Shown: positions 8,439-17,620, counted from the first letter of the stretch. The stretch: 64,000 nt of DNA from Syntrophomonas palmitatica JCM 14374 (GCF_001311885.1 NZ_BBCE01000010.1:50187-114186), one strand, 5' to 3'. Notes: a model not told the origin generated them from the letters alone. Numbers and translations: made by a program.

Positions 8439-8852
8439 ATGGATTTGCAAGATATTACTATACGTAAGAATGGCAAATGGTATTATGGCCAGGCCGAAAT
8501 GTTTAGGCGTAATATCCTGAATATACTTGCAGCGCATATTGAAAAAAATGATGACGGCAGTTATTGTATTAAATTGGGCGATGATATGAATCCTATTACA
8601 GTTGAGGATGTTCCTTTTTTAGCTACGGGTTATCTTGAAGAGGAAACCGGAATAAAACTGGTTTTCCATGATCTGCAGGAGATGCCTTTAAACGAGGAAA
8701 AAAGGTTGATTTTAAAAGGAGAAGTGCCTTATGTTTCCTTCCGCTGGGAAGCTGATACCCGTCTCAGCCGGGGAGTGTACTGGAAGCTAAGCCAGTTCTT
8801 TGATTTCAGAGGAGAGGAAATCTATATCGTCCCCCCGGAAATCAATAAGTGA
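8439..8852 (+). CDS. DUF1285 family protein
   Basis: 137 residues. The start ITIRKNGKWYYGQAEMFRRNILN and the central ITVEDVPFLATGY match the DUF1285 pattern (a Gly-Trp-like strand, then a VEDxPF signature), a small family of unknown function. No membrane segments. It lies 39 bases after the aminotransferase-reductase fusion, behind an AAGGTGG ribosome site, and may be its second operon gene. The usual family length is about 130-190. Confidence 0.75.
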   Translation: MDLQDITIRKNGKWYYGQAEMFRRNILNILAAHIEKNDDGSYCIKLGDDMNPITVEDVPFLATGYLEEETGIKLVFHDLQEMPLNEEKRLILKGEVPYVSFRWEADTRLSRGVYWKLSQFFDFRGEEIYIVPPEINK

Positions 8853-9299
8853 CCATTATTTAAGTCCAAAAACCTGCTTGATCGAATACTGGGGATAAAA
8901 AAAGGGGGCTTAAAGTTGAAGCCCCGCGCAATATGGTTATACACCTTTGTGTATATCCCCCCTGAATTATAGAATATATGCAAAGATCATGCCTATTTTA
9001 ACATAAGTGCTGATAGGGGTTATATTCATGGTTGTGATTGCCTGGTCTTTGCCTGCGAGCATGACCCGTATCAAAATAAAGACAGAAAACGTCTCAAAAA
9101 GGAGAATCGATTCTCAAATATGAGACGTTTTTATTTTTGTATAGGAAAATATAAAATGATAACGCTGGTTGCTCGGAGGGCGAATTCTTTCTTGGCCAAC
9201 CGGCGGGATGGATGATCAGCGGACCCCGTGCCGGGAGGATATAACCATAAATGAAAACAGCTTGAGTACAAATTATAAATAAAATCTATGCTTATCTGT
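8853..9299. other. Intergenic region with several hairpins and a repeat fragment
   Basis: No gene seen. It holds GGGGCT/AGCCCC at 8905-8925, which reads as a terminator on the minus strand because TTTTTTT follows there; a perfect TATACAC-CTTT-GTGTATA hairpin at 8938-8955; the large bidirectional hairpin at 9086-9130; and a 30-base stretch near 9157-9191 (CGGAGGGCGAATT) that recurs near 14953-14987. Confidence 0.6.
9086..9130. terminator. Bidirectional terminator between DUF1285 and radical SAM genes
   Basis: Outer stem AAAACGTCTCA/TGAGACGTTTT with an inner palindrome GAGAATCGATTCTC. T-rich runs follow on both strands, so it can end both convergent transcripts. Confidence 0.8.
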
Positions 9300-10175
9300 T
9301 TAAAGGTGACTTATATGGGCGGGACGAAAACGTGATTCATCTATTTGCAGGGCCTGATCTACCGACTCCAGCATGGCCTCACGATCTCGCGGCAATAAAC
9401 CGCTTATATTCCAATAATTAGCAACATGATCGCTTAAAACCATCGTATTTTCACAAACGAGGTTCTCAACTAACAGGCGGATTTCCTGCAATGCTTCATG
9501 AGGAGTGAGCAGTTGAAAAAGCCCATTTTTATAATCATCATACAGAGGTGTGCCGGGTATTGGCACATAGGTGCGGATGCGTATGAAATCCGGACTGAAA
9601 GCACTTAAAACTCGGGCGCTGTTTATAGCATGCTCTTGAGTTCTGTCCCTGCCCCCGATTCCAGTCAGATAATATTCGCTGGTTTCTATCCCCGCCTCTT
9701 TGAGTTTTTTGCCTGCGGATATGATCTCTTCTGAAGAGGTGCCTTTTTGAATGCGGGCCAGAACCACATCATCCCCGCTCTCCATACCGGTGTGGACCCT
9801 GGACAAACCCGCTTCCTTAAGCCTTAGCAGGTCCTTTTCACTTTTCTTATTAATATAGCGCGCCGACCCATAAACGGTGATTCGCTGCAAGTGCGGGAAA
9901 AGGCTGCGGGCATGACTGAATATCTCCAAGAGCTGATCGGTTTTCATTATAATAGTGTTGCCATCAGGGAAAAATAGAGAATAAATGTATTCTCCATAAT
10001 ATGCCCGCGCGGAATTAAGATCTTCAATAATCTCAGCTACGTCGCGGAGTCGAAATTTTGTGCCCTTATACATGGGACAAAATGTGCATTTGTTATGGGG
10101 GCAGCCAATGGTTGCTTGAATCAGCAGACTCTGGGCTTCGCTGGGGGGGCGATAAACAGTACCTTCATAACGCAT
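9300..10175 (-). CDS. Radical SAM protein of unknown substrate
   Basis: 291 residues. Cys25, Cys30 and Cys33 in GCPHNKCTFCPMYKG form the 4Fe-4S/SAM motif, in the CX4CX2C spacing found in a common radical SAM subgroup. Further TIM-barrel elements are LFFPDGNTIIM, RITVYGSARYI, VHTGMESGDD and IRTYVPIPGTPLYDD. These resemble HemN/Elp3-like barrel cores, but no substrate domain is attached. The ribosome site GGAG lies ten bases before the ATG. It is transcribed alone, convergent with DUF1285. The specific reaction is unknown. Confidence 0.88.
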   Translation of the reverse strand: MRYEGTVYRPPSEAQSLLIQATIGCPHNKCTFCPMYKGTKFRLRDVAEIIEDLNSARAYYGEYIYSLFFPDGNTIIMKTDQLLEIFSHARSLFPHLQRITVYGSARYINKKSEKDLLRLKEAGLSRVHTGMESGDDVVLARIQKGTSSEEIISAGKKLKEAGIETSEYYLTGIGGRDRTQEHAINSARVLSAFSPDFIRIRTYVPIPGTPLYDDYKNGLFQLLTPHEALQEIRLLVENLVCENTMVLSDHVANYWNISGLLPRDREAMLESVDQALQIDESRFRPAHISHL

Positions 10176-10374
10176 TATTTATTCTCCTATGATAGTTTCC
10201 AAATAATTGTTTCCAGATTACCAGAAAAACAAAATAAATAAAAGTGACTATTAGGGCAATAAATCATGGGTTTATACTCAAAAAGAGGTTGTTTTTCATT
10301 GGATTTGTCTATATTATAAAAATAGTAAATTAATAAAATGGGCTAGTTATAACCATTAAATGGAGTATGATAAT

Positions 10375-11163
10375 ATGCCAGTCCGGGTATTGATCGTAGA
10401 TGATGATGAACGGGAAAGAATTGTGCTCCGGTATGTATTGGAACAGATAAAAGATATAGATATTGTGGGCGAAGCTATCCATGGTCTGGAAGCGCTTTTG
10501 TTATGCCAGGAAAAAAAGGTCAATCTGGTTTTCCTGGATATCAGCATGCCGGAAATGGGCGGTATGGAGACTGCATATAAGTTAAAACAATTAAAAGAAC
10601 CTCCGCTGTTTGCTTTTATAACTCAGAAGAAAGATATGGCGGTAGAAGCATTTGAACTGGGAGCACTTGATTACATAGTTAAACCTATTGAACAAGCCCG
10701 CATTGAACGCACAATTGAAAGAACCAAAAACCGTATAGCTCATCAGGATATTATCGAAGAGATGGTTAAAAACAAGCTTAAAGAGCGTATTGACTTCATG
10801 CTGGAAAGCTATAAAAGCTTTGAGGTTTATTCCAATCGGTTGCCGGTTCGTGAAAAGGGCAAGATCAGTTTACTTAACCAGGATGATATTGTGTTCTGTG
10901 AGAGCCAGGGAAAAAAAGTTTTCATATGTACAAATAACGGTGGGTTTATGACCACATTTACCCTTAACGAATTGGAAAACCGCTTAAACACCATGACCTT
11001 TTTCAGGGCCCATCAGGCCTTCATAGTTAATTTAAATTATGTTAAAGAGATAGTGAGTTTTACGGAAGGTTCATATGTCCTGCATCTTACCCATACCAAC
11101 AAAAATATTATTCTCAGTCGTTCGCGCGCCAAGCTGCTTAAAGAGAAAATGGGTATACAATAA
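10375..11163 (+). CDS. LytTR-family response regulator
   Basis: 262 residues from the ATG at 10375. That start is chosen because GGAG sits nine bases upstream; the in-frame ATG at 10360 has none. The N-terminal receiver domain (about 1-120) has the acidic cluster VDDDERE, the phospho-acceptor Asp in VFLDISMPEMGG and the conserved Lys in DYIVKP. The C-terminal LytTR DNA-binding domain (about 160-260) shows IVFCESQGKKVFI, FFRAHQAFIVNLNYV and ILSRSRAKLLKE. Such regulators bind pairs of short direct repeats. No histidine kinase is adjacent, so the partner must lie elsewhere. Confidence 0.92.
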   Translation: MPVRVLIVDDDERERIVLRYVLEQIKDIDIVGEAIHGLEALLLCQEKKVNLVFLDISMPEMGGMETAYKLKQLKEPPLFAFITQKKDMAVEAFELGALDYIVKPIEQARIERTIERTKNRIAHQDIIEEMVKNKLKERIDFMLESYKSFEVYSNRLPVREKGKISLLNQDDIVFCESQGKKVFICTNNGGFMTTFTLNELENRLNTMTFFRAHQAFIVNLNYVKEIVSFTEGSYVLHLTHTNKNIILSRSRAKLLKEKMGIQ

Positions 11164-11613
11164 ACGAAATATACCGAAAAACAATCAAACCATACCTAAA
11201 AACCTACAAATTACGCCTGTTATTTAACGAATATATAATATTATCATGTAATTAGGTGTATATGAGAAACCAAGCCCCAAGCCTTCTGGCATATGATGGG
11301 ATGAATGATTGGAGCCCGGCGGGCCTAAAATACGGATAATGTTGTCCAGCAGGATTGTTCTACCAAGTATCCGGCTATTTCAACCAAGTGTTTCATATAT
11401 AGAGAAAAAAATCACAAAATGATTTATATTAATTATAGAAGAGAAGAACGAAAAATTTTAAGAAAAGGAGGGAATACAGTTTACAAGGTCAAGCTGATTC
11501 CGGGACGGCAAGTGAATCAGCAAGGATAGATAAAAGTTTCCTCGGTTTTAGAGCATAGTAGTCGTCCATGATAAGCGGGATGTTGTCCGGCCTTTAAGAT
11601 TGGAGTGATGCTC
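11164..11613 (+). other. Long leader or intergenic region before the AAA+/VWA operon, with a stable hairpin
   Basis: 450 bases without a plausible gene. A strong ribosome-like AAAAGGAGGG at 11464-11473 has no start codon in range. Next comes an inverted repeat GCTGATTC (11493-11500) / GAATCAGC (11514-11521). The 3' part, up to the GGAG at 11602, is mixed sequence. It could be a structured 5' leader, but I match it to no riboswitch class I know. Confidence 0.35.
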
Positions 11614-12825
11614 ATGATACCGTTCTATAAACTGGAACGTTATGAGGGTAATGAAGCCCTGTTTGATCTGGTTACAATGTCAATAGTATCGTCATACGTT
11701 GGCGAACCATTACATCTGCACGCAGAGGGATTAAGAGGAACGGGTAAAACTACTATTATGCGGGCAGCACGGCAAATATTGCCCCGCATAAAGAGAATAA
11801 AAGGATGTATATATAATTGCGATCCGGATGATCCGCATTGCCCGCATCACCGCGACCTCGACCCCGGGGAAATCGAGAGCCTGGGAGTAGAGTATATACC
11901 TATGCCTTTTTTGGAGATATCACATTCCACCAAAGTCGGTACTGTGGCCGGCAGCATTGACCTCAGCAAGCTGACCGATCATACTACACCGGAAGCGCAG
12001 TTGCTTCCCGGCATTATTCCCCAGGCACACCGGGGGATAATATTCATTGATGAAATCAACCGTCTGGCAGATACCTCTCCGGAAATAACCGATATATTGC
12101 TTGATGTTATGGGTAATAAACCTGGCCATCTGCAGATTGAGGAGGCGGGACTGCCGGTGGTGGATATACCCGTAAGCGTATCCATTTGGGCTGCTTCCAA
12201 CCCTGACGAAGATCCAGGACCTCTGGAAGAAATACGCCGCCAGCTCTCCGACCGCTTTGATATGGTATGTTATATGGGGCGTCCGGATTCATTGGATGTT
12301 TTATCACATATGCTGGAAGAAAACTCCCATATTCATCGGGTTCAGAAAGGCCAGCAGCGCAAAAATGAGGAAAACGATCTGAGTAAAAACGATGTTTTCC
12401 GCAACAACATAATGAAATGGGCCGAAATGTATGAAAGGACAGAACTGCCTGACTTTTTAAGGAATTTTATTGCCCGTCTCTACATTAAACATAACCTGGA
12501 GAGTATACGCGCTATAGAAGCTATGCAGCAGGGAGCGGTTTTACACAGCGTTATTCGCAATCGTGACAAAGTACAGGTAAGTGATGTAACCTATATGATT
12601 CCGCTCGTTCTGAAGCACCGTGTGGATAACGATACCCTGATCAAGATGATTAACGATGTGGACAGCCGCAGCGGCAAAGAAGGAATCTTGAATTTCAGAG
12701 GACGTAAGAACAAGAGTAAAGAGGAGGATACCGAGTACTTCCAGCAAAATGCCCGGGCATTAAAAGACATGCACCGAGGTGAGCTGGTTAATACCGAGAA
12801 ATCTTTGACCCCGAACGAATACTAA
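11614..12825 (+). CDS. AAA+ ATPase, magnesium-chelatase ChlI/BchI-like
   Basis: 403 residues from ATG 11614, eight bases after GGAG. Walker A is GLRGTGKT (39-46) and Walker B IFIDEIN (143-149). Between them lies CIYNCDPDDPHCPHH (from about residue 65), the Cys-rich segment also found in chelatase I subunits. The sensor and lid regions follow (ASNPDEDPG, RRQLSDRFDM). In this superfamily the ATPase works with a VWA partner as a chelatase or metal-insertion machine (BchI/BchD, MoxR/VWA, CbbQ/O). The VWA gene follows after 15 bases. No tetrapyrrole genes are nearby, so chlorophyll or cobalamin chelation is not implied. Confidence 0.88.
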   Translation: MIPFYKLERYEGNEALFDLVTMSIVSSYVGEPLHLHAEGLRGTGKTTIMRAARQILPRIKRIKGCIYNCDPDDPHCPHHRDLDPGEIESLGVEYIPMPFLEISHSTKVGTVAGSIDLSKLTDHTTPEAQLLPGIIPQAHRGIIFIDEINRLADTSPEITDILLDVMGNKPGHLQIEEAGLPVVDIPVSVSIWAASNPDEDPGPLEEIRRQLSDRFDMVCYMGRPDSLDVLSHMLEENSHIHRVQKGQQRKNEENDLSKNDVFRNNIMKWAEMYERTELPDFLRNFIARLYIKHNLESIRAIEAMQQGAVLHSVIRNRDKVQVSDVTYMIPLVLKHRVDNDTLIKMINDVDSRSGKEGILNFRGRKNKSKEEDTEYFQQNARALKDMHRGELVNTEKSLTPNEY

Positions 12826-12840
12826 AGGGGGTGCTGTCTT

Positions 12841-14616
12841 ATGCTGGGAGAGGGAACCAATGTAGATAAGGCGGCCTCGGTAGGCAATTATTTAAATCTA
12901 TATTTCGGACAGAACCAGGGAATAAGACTGGGCGAGAGTACTGTGGTCAGCCGCAGGGCCCATGCCCGTATGCCCGAGAAAAGGGTAAAGGGTCAGATTA
13001 AGATCCTCACCAATAAGGATGCTGGTAAAACCTATCTTGATTACGTCGATGTAGACCAGATAGTGCATATTGACGTATATCACCGCCCCGGAGAAATCGA
13101 TCCGCGTGATGTGGCCAGGGTCATTTTTTGGGGACTTGACGAACATTTTCTACAGAAGGATCCGCAGCTGCAGTATGCAGAAGACGAACGCTTTAAAACG
13201 GTCAGCGATTATGCCAACCGTATATATATTACGACCAATCGCGGCAAGGGACTGCTCTATGACCTTTTTCAGGACGTGGTTAAACCTTACCAGGAAGGCG
13301 ATGAGGGGTGGGACCATGTTCATATACTGGCCCGTCTTAATCGAGAGGAATATTTTATCGTTTATGTAATTGCCGAAGTTGTGGAAGAGATGGTTCTGGC
13401 ATCTGAAATCAAGCTTGCCAAAGTGAGAAATATTACTCACGGCAACCAGAAGGAAGAACGTGAAAGCTATGCCGGTTATATCAAATTGCCCTGGAAAAAT
13501 TTTAAAGGACAGCATGCCCGACAGCTTCCCGATAAAGAAAATGTTAACCAGTTGATCTTGAAACTGGCGGAAAAGTTTGGCGGGGTAGATGAAATAGAAG
13601 AATTCATGGAGAGTTACTCTACCAATATTTTTAAACGCAAGGGAATTGAACAGCAGAAGAAAAAATGGGGCGATGTCGAACATGATGTGGAGCAGCTTGA
13701 ACAACTGGGGCTGTTAAAAGATACTCCCTTCGGCAAGATTTTAACAAAACAGGGTTTTCAGCTTAAAGAGTATGTTATTAATCATAAATGTGAACTTGAA
13801 ACGGAAATAAGGCGCAATACCCGCAAAATGCCGGGAGGCGGAGGGCGCTTTAAAAAGCTGGGCAAGGTTGATCAAAAGACCTCACAGGTGCAGTACACTA
13901 ATCGCAATAAGACCATCAATGATCAGGACGGCAGCTGGTCAGGCGATTTGGCTGTGCCGGAAACGGTTATTCAAGCCAAAAAAAATTCTTTTCTGCGCGG
14001 TGACGATCATTTTACCATCCAAAAAGAGGATTTGCACTACTATGAAAAGAAGAGCTATGTTCCGGTCGATGTGTGTTTGTTAATAGACGCCAGCGGCAGT
14101 ATGGCGGGAGATAAGAGACAGGCCGCCTGTTTCCTGGCTGAACACCTGCTGCTTTCCGGTAAGGAAAAGGTGGCGGTAGTTACTTTCCAGGAACGCAGCA
14201 GCAATGTGGTGGTTCCCTTTACCCGGAACCAGAAAATACTGAGTAAGGGTTTATCAACTATAGCCCCGGCCGGGTTGACCCCCCTGGCAGATGGAATTGT
14301 GACTGCGGTTAACCTGATTAAAGACAACCGGGTGCGCAATCCCTTAATGGTCCTGATAACAGATGGCATCCCCAACATTCCGCTTTGGACCATGGATGCT
14401 CTGGCTGATGGGATCGAAGCTGCCGGCCGTATTGCCGAAAATAAGGTGCGTTTTATTTGTATAGGGGTTGAATCCAACCGCTACTATTTGGAGAAGGTAG
14501 CCAACCGGGGCAATGGGGTATTATATCTGGTTGACGATTTGAACAAGGATAACCTTATCAACATCGTGCGCCAAGAGAAAAAGAATATGATGGAAAGCAA
14601 AAAACATATGGCGTAA
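12841..14616 (+). CDS. VWA-domain partner of the ChlI-like ATPase
   Basis: 591 residues. A long N-terminal region of unknown fold (1-400) leads to a C-terminal von Willebrand A domain with a complete MIDAS metal site: D416-A-S-G-S, then the Thr in TPLADG and the Asp in ITDGIPN. It resembles the integrin-like half of chelatase D subunits and MoxR-associated proteins. Middle segments are basic (TRKMPGGGGRFKKLGK). The ATG follows AAAGGGGGTG. ATPase and VWA proteins probably form one remodelling complex. The client is unknown. Confidence 0.85.
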   Translation: MLGEGTNVDKAASVGNYLNLYFGQNQGIRLGESTVVSRRAHARMPEKRVKGQIKILTNKDAGKTYLDYVDVDQIVHIDVYHRPGEIDPRDVARVIFWGLDEHFLQKDPQLQYAEDERFKTVSDYANRIYITTNRGKGLLYDLFQDVVKPYQEGDEGWDHVHILARLNREEYFIVYVIAEVVEEMVLASEIKLAKVRNITHGNQKEERESYAGYIKLPWKNFKGQHARQLPDKENVNQLILKLAEKFGGVDEIEEFMESYSTNIFKRKGIEQQKKKWGDVEHDVEQLEQLGLLKDTPFGKILTKQGFQLKEYVINHKCELETEIRRNTRKMPGGGGRFKKLGKVDQKTSQVQYTNRNKTINDQDGSWSGDLAVPETVIQAKKNSFLRGDDHFTIQKEDLHYYEKKSYVPVDVCLLIDASGSMAGDKRQAACFLAEHLLLSGKEKVAVVTFQERSSNVVVPFTRNQKILSKGLSTIAPAGLTPLADGIVTAVNLIKDNRVRNPLMVLITDGIPNIPLWTMDALADGIEAAGRIAENKVRFICIGVESNRYYLEKVANRGNGVLYLVDDLNKDNLINIVRQEKKNMMESKKHMA

Positions 14617-14707
14617 AGGGAGAACTAACCACAGATGGACACAGATTAGTGAATGCGATTATAGCCAGGCTGGAAGCAGCTTTGCTTTAATAACTCCTCC
14701 TTCATGA

Positions 14708-14727
14708 TGAGCACCCTCGGGTGCTCA
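14708..14727 (+). terminator. Terminator of the AAA+/VWA operon
   Basis: TGAGCACCC-TC-GGGTGCTCA followed by CTTTTTTATT. Confidence 0.85.
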
Positions 14728-14855
14728 CTTTTTTATTGTATTAGAAAAGTATGATCCGAAACGATTGCCTTTGGGCCTCACAGGCCAATCATAGGTATCA
14801 TCGCGGACGGCAGTACCGCCGCCGCTTCCCTGTCATTGCTGCGAAACCGGGAAAA

Positions 14856-14947
14856 GATTGCTTCGCTGTGCCCGTAATGACACAATAAAGGATTACCTTC
14901 GGGAATAACCTTACTGACGTTGCGAGGAGCGCAGCGACGCGGCAATC
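14856..14947. repeat. Inverted, dispersed intergenic repeat (MITE/REP-like)
   Basis: One arm reads GATTGCTTCGCTGTGCCCGT and the other, inverted, CGCAGCGACGCGGCAATC. Related copies lie at 50444-50520 and, in part, at 5180-5215. It encodes nothing visible and could fold as an imperfect hairpin. Confidence 0.6.
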
Positions 14948-15055
14948 TAAAACAATGACGCTGATTGCCCGGAGGGCGAATTTATTCCGCCCGGAATATT
15001 TTGCTAACTCTTTTCGTATCTTTTTATGAAGATACGCTGAAGGAGGCTAAAGCAA

Positions 15056-15673
15056 ATGGGTAAAAAAGCCGTAATAGCATTGGCGGTGCTGGTACTGGTT
15101 ATTTGTATTTTGAGTGGCGGCTGCAAAACTCCGGCGGAAGAAAAACAGCGCCTGGAATCTTGGAAAGACCTGCTGAAAAAAGCGACAGAGGTAGATCAAA
15201 CCAGGACAAACCGGGATGAACCAAAGGCTAAAACGAATTTGCAGGAAGTCAACACTGATACTGCCGAAAAAACTACGATTAAGTTATATTTTGGGGACCT
15301 TAATAATCATGCGCTGGCGGTAGAAACAAGGAATATAAGCAAAACCGAAGCCATAGGCCGAAAAACCCTGGCAGAGCTTATAAAAGGACCGCGTACTGCA
15401 GGACTTAAACCGGTTTTCCCTGCTCAAACCAGCCTGCGGGATATAAATATAAAGCCTGATGGTTCTTGTATCATTGATTTAAGCAGTGAGGCAACCCGGG
15501 TAGATAATGTCAGGGATGAGAAGATAATGGTATATGCGATGGCCAATACCCTGGGACAGTTTCCCACGGTAAAAGAGATCAGCTTCATGGTTGATGGGCA
15601 AAAAACCGATAAATTAGCGGGTTTTATGGATTTATCCCAGCCGGTTAAACCTGATTATAATATTACGTTCTGA
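15056..15673 (+). CDS. gerM: GerMN-domain lipoprotein (sporulation/germination)
   Basis: 205 residues. An N-terminal signal peptide ends in a lipobox (ILSGGC, lipidated Cys23), so the protein is anchored outside the membrane. A linker of about 50 charged residues follows, then one GerMN domain (about 75-200) with TTIKLYFGDLNNHAL, TLAELIKGP, INIKPDGSCIIDLS and the final EISFMVDGQKTDKLAGFMD. GerM proteins take part in spore germination and in the forespore-mother cell channel. B. subtilis GerM has two such domains; this one has one. The neighbour murI has the same association in other spore formers. Confidence 0.85.
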   Translation: MGKKAVIALAVLVLVICILSGGCKTPAEEKQRLESWKDLLKKATEVDQTRTNRDEPKAKTNLQEVNTDTAEKTTIKLYFGDLNNHALAVETRNISKTEAIGRKTLAELIKGPRTAGLKPVFPAQTSLRDINIKPDGSCIIDLSSEATRVDNVRDEKIMVYAMANTLGQFPTVKEISFMVDGQKTDKLAGFMDLSQPVKPDYNITF

Positions 15674-15830
15674 TTACGGTTCATTTTTATTAAACTGCTT
15701 TATAACCAAGCAAAAAGTAGAATATACAGTGTAAAAATGATAAATTAGTAAAGTAGTTGCATAAACTTTTAACGCGGGGTATATCCTGGCGTTAATTTTT
15801 ATTGTCTAAAAACCAAAAGAGGTGTTATAT

Positions 15831-16634
15831 TTGGGGAATAATTATCCCATCGGCATATTTGATTCCGGAGTGGGCGGGTTAACCGTAGTCAGGAGTTTGC
15901 TTGATCAGCTCCCTGGAGAACACTTTATTTATTTCGGCGATACAGCTCATGTTCCTTATGGCAGCAAGGAACAGCACCAGCTTTTTGCTTATGCCCGGGA
16001 TATAATAGCGTTTTTGATCAGTAAAAAGGTTAAAGCCATAGTGGTAGCCTGCGGCACACACTCGGCAGTAACTGTCCCGCATTTAAAAAATGATTACCCA
16101 ATCCCGATCCTGGGGGTCTTAAAGGCTGGAGCTCGCAGCGTGGTTCGAACTACTCACAACGGCAAAATTGGGGTTGTGGCCACCAGCGCAACCGTCAAGA
16201 GCCAGGCCTATACGAGCGAAATACTGCAATTGAATAAAGATTTACAGGTATTTGAACAGGCCTGTCCGCGGTTTGTGCCCCTGGTTGAATCGGGGCAAAT
16301 CGATAGTGATGACAGCCTGCAGGCAATAAAGGAATATATACAGCCGCTGCTGGACCGGCAAATAGACAGCCTGGTTCTGGGTTGTACTCACTATCCCTTT
16401 CTCGCTCCGCAGATCAAGAATTATGTGGGTGAAGGGGTTGCCCTGGTGGACCCTTCCTGTGAGACTATAGAGGAATTAAAAGCGATTCTGGCTGCCCAAG
16501 ACATGTTTAACCAAGAGACGGGAAATCCAACCAGGGAGTTCTATGTCAGTGGTCAGGATGATTCGTTTTATAATGTCGGCCGCTTGCTGATTGGCGATAT
16601 CATTGACCAGGTGCAAAAAATCAATCTGGATTGA
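15831..16634 (+). CDS. murI: Glutamate racemase
   Basis: 267 residues. It converts L- to D-glutamate for peptidoglycan. The TTG at 15831 is chosen because AGAGGTG lies about seven bases upstream; a GTG at 15822 would overlap that site. IGIFDSGVGGLTVVRS is the N-terminal signature. The catalytic cysteines are in VVACGTHSA and LGCTHYPFL. The usual first motif is ACNTAS, so the Asn-Thr pair here is replaced by Gly-Thr. The gene ends four bases into the next frame, suggesting an operon with the dehydratase-like gene. Confidence 0.92.
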   Translation: MGNNYPIGIFDSGVGGLTVVRSLLDQLPGEHFIYFGDTAHVPYGSKEQHQLFAYARDIIAFLISKKVKAIVVACGTHSAVTVPHLKNDYPIPILGVLKAGARSVVRTTHNGKIGVVATSATVKSQAYTSEILQLNKDLQVFEQACPRFVPLVESGQIDSDDSLQAIKEYIQPLLDRQIDSLVLGCTHYPFLAPQIKNYVGEGVALVDPSCETIEELKAILAAQDMFNQETGNPTREFYVSGQDDSFYNVGRLLIGDIIDQVQKINLD

Positions 16635-16642
16635 GGAAGTAT

Positions 16643-17620
16643 ATGAATCGAATCGGTTTTACCACCAGTATACCGGTGGAAATAATACTGGCGGCCGGTA
16701 AGATTCCGGTTGATCTGAATAATATATTTATAGAGCACCCCCAGGCCCAGCAGCTGATTACCCAGGCGGAGGAAGCGGGTTATCCCCGCAATACCTGCGG
16801 GTGGGTTAAGGGATTGTATGCGGTGGCTGCCACACATGACTTTGAGTCCCTTATCGCTGTTATGCAGGGCGATTGCAGCAATACCCAGGCTTTGATGGAG
16901 ACTCTGGTTTTAAAAGGTTATAAAATCATGCCTTTTGCCTATCCATTCGATAGAGAGCGTAAAGCCCTGGAGGAACAATTCAATAAACTGATGGCTTTCT
17001 TTAATGTCAACCAGGATGAACTGCTGGCTGTGTGGCGCAATTTGAAGCATGTCCGCCAGTTATGCCGTGAATTGGATCTCATGACCTGGCGTGACAACTT
17101 GATTAGCGGTTGGGAAAACCATCGCTGCCTGGTTTCTTCCAGCGATTTCAACGGCGACCCCGCGGAATATGCAGACAAACTTGAGACATTTCTAAATGAA
17201 GCCAGAACCCGCAAACCTTTTAAGGATCAAGTGAGATTGGCTTATATAGGAGTACCTCCGATATTTACCGATTTTTATGAGGTTGTGGAATCAATGGGAG
17301 CCAGGGTGGTCTTTAATGAAATTCAGCGGCAGTTTTCTATGCCCTATGAAGCAGCCGACCCGGTGGAGCAGTATCTGCTTTATACATATCCCTACGGGGC
17401 GTTTGCCCGTTTGCCTGATATTACCCATGAACTGGCCCTGCGAGATGTTGATGGAGTGATCCATTATACCCAGACTTTTTGTTTCCGGCAGATAGAAGAC
17501 ATAATATATCGAGATAAGATCAAGCTTCCTTTATTAACCCTGGAGGGAGACAAGCCTGGCAAATTGGATAGCCGCAGCCGCATGCGGCTGGAATCGTTTA
17601 TAAGCATGTTAAAAACATAG
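16643..17620 (+). CDS. 2-hydroxyacyl-CoA dehydratase-like (or double-cubane cluster) protein
   Basis: 325 residues from ATG 16643, just after GAGG. It belongs to the 2-hydroxyglutaryl-CoA dehydratase D-component superfamily. Candidate Fe-S ligands are the Cys in NTCGWVKG, in GDCSNTQAL and in TQTFCFRQIEDI, spaced as in the family. True dehydratases and benzoyl-CoA reductases need two different subunits; only one is encoded here, which also fits homodimeric double-cubane cluster proteins. The ATP-driven activator follows ten bases downstream. The substrate is unknown. Confidence 0.82.
   Translation: MNRIGFTTSIPVEIILAAGKIPVDLNNIFIEHPQAQQLITQAEEAGYPRNTCGWVKGLYAVAATHDFESLIAVMQGDCSNTQALMETLVLKGYKIMPFAYPFDRERKALEEQFNKLMAFFNVNQDELLAVWRNLKHVRQLCRELDLMTWRDNLISGWENHRCLVSSSDFNGDPAEYADKLETFLNEARTRKPFKDQVRLAYIGVPPIFTDFYEVVESMGARVVFNEIQRQFSMPYEAADPVEQYLLYTYPYGAFARLPDITHELALRDVDGVIHYTQTFCFRQIEDIIYRDKIKLPLLTLEGDKPGKLDSRSRMRLESFISMLKT

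Larger units (their letters stand above)
14617..15055. other. Intergenic region with terminator and repeat elements
   Basis: No gene is seen. After the terminator at 14708-14727 the region is filled by repeat-like sequence, notably the inverted element at 14856-14947 and the shared segment around 14953-14987. The gerM ribosome site AAGGAGG ends the region. Confidence 0.6.

Noticed and set aside
13150..13704. Open frame of 184 codons on the minus strand
   Set aside because: It is antisense to the VWA gene, Phe-rich and without a family match.
11614..14616. Magnesium chelatase for chlorophyll synthesis
   Set aside because: There is no BchH/ChlH or other tetrapyrrole gene; many AAA+/VWA pairs serve other clients.
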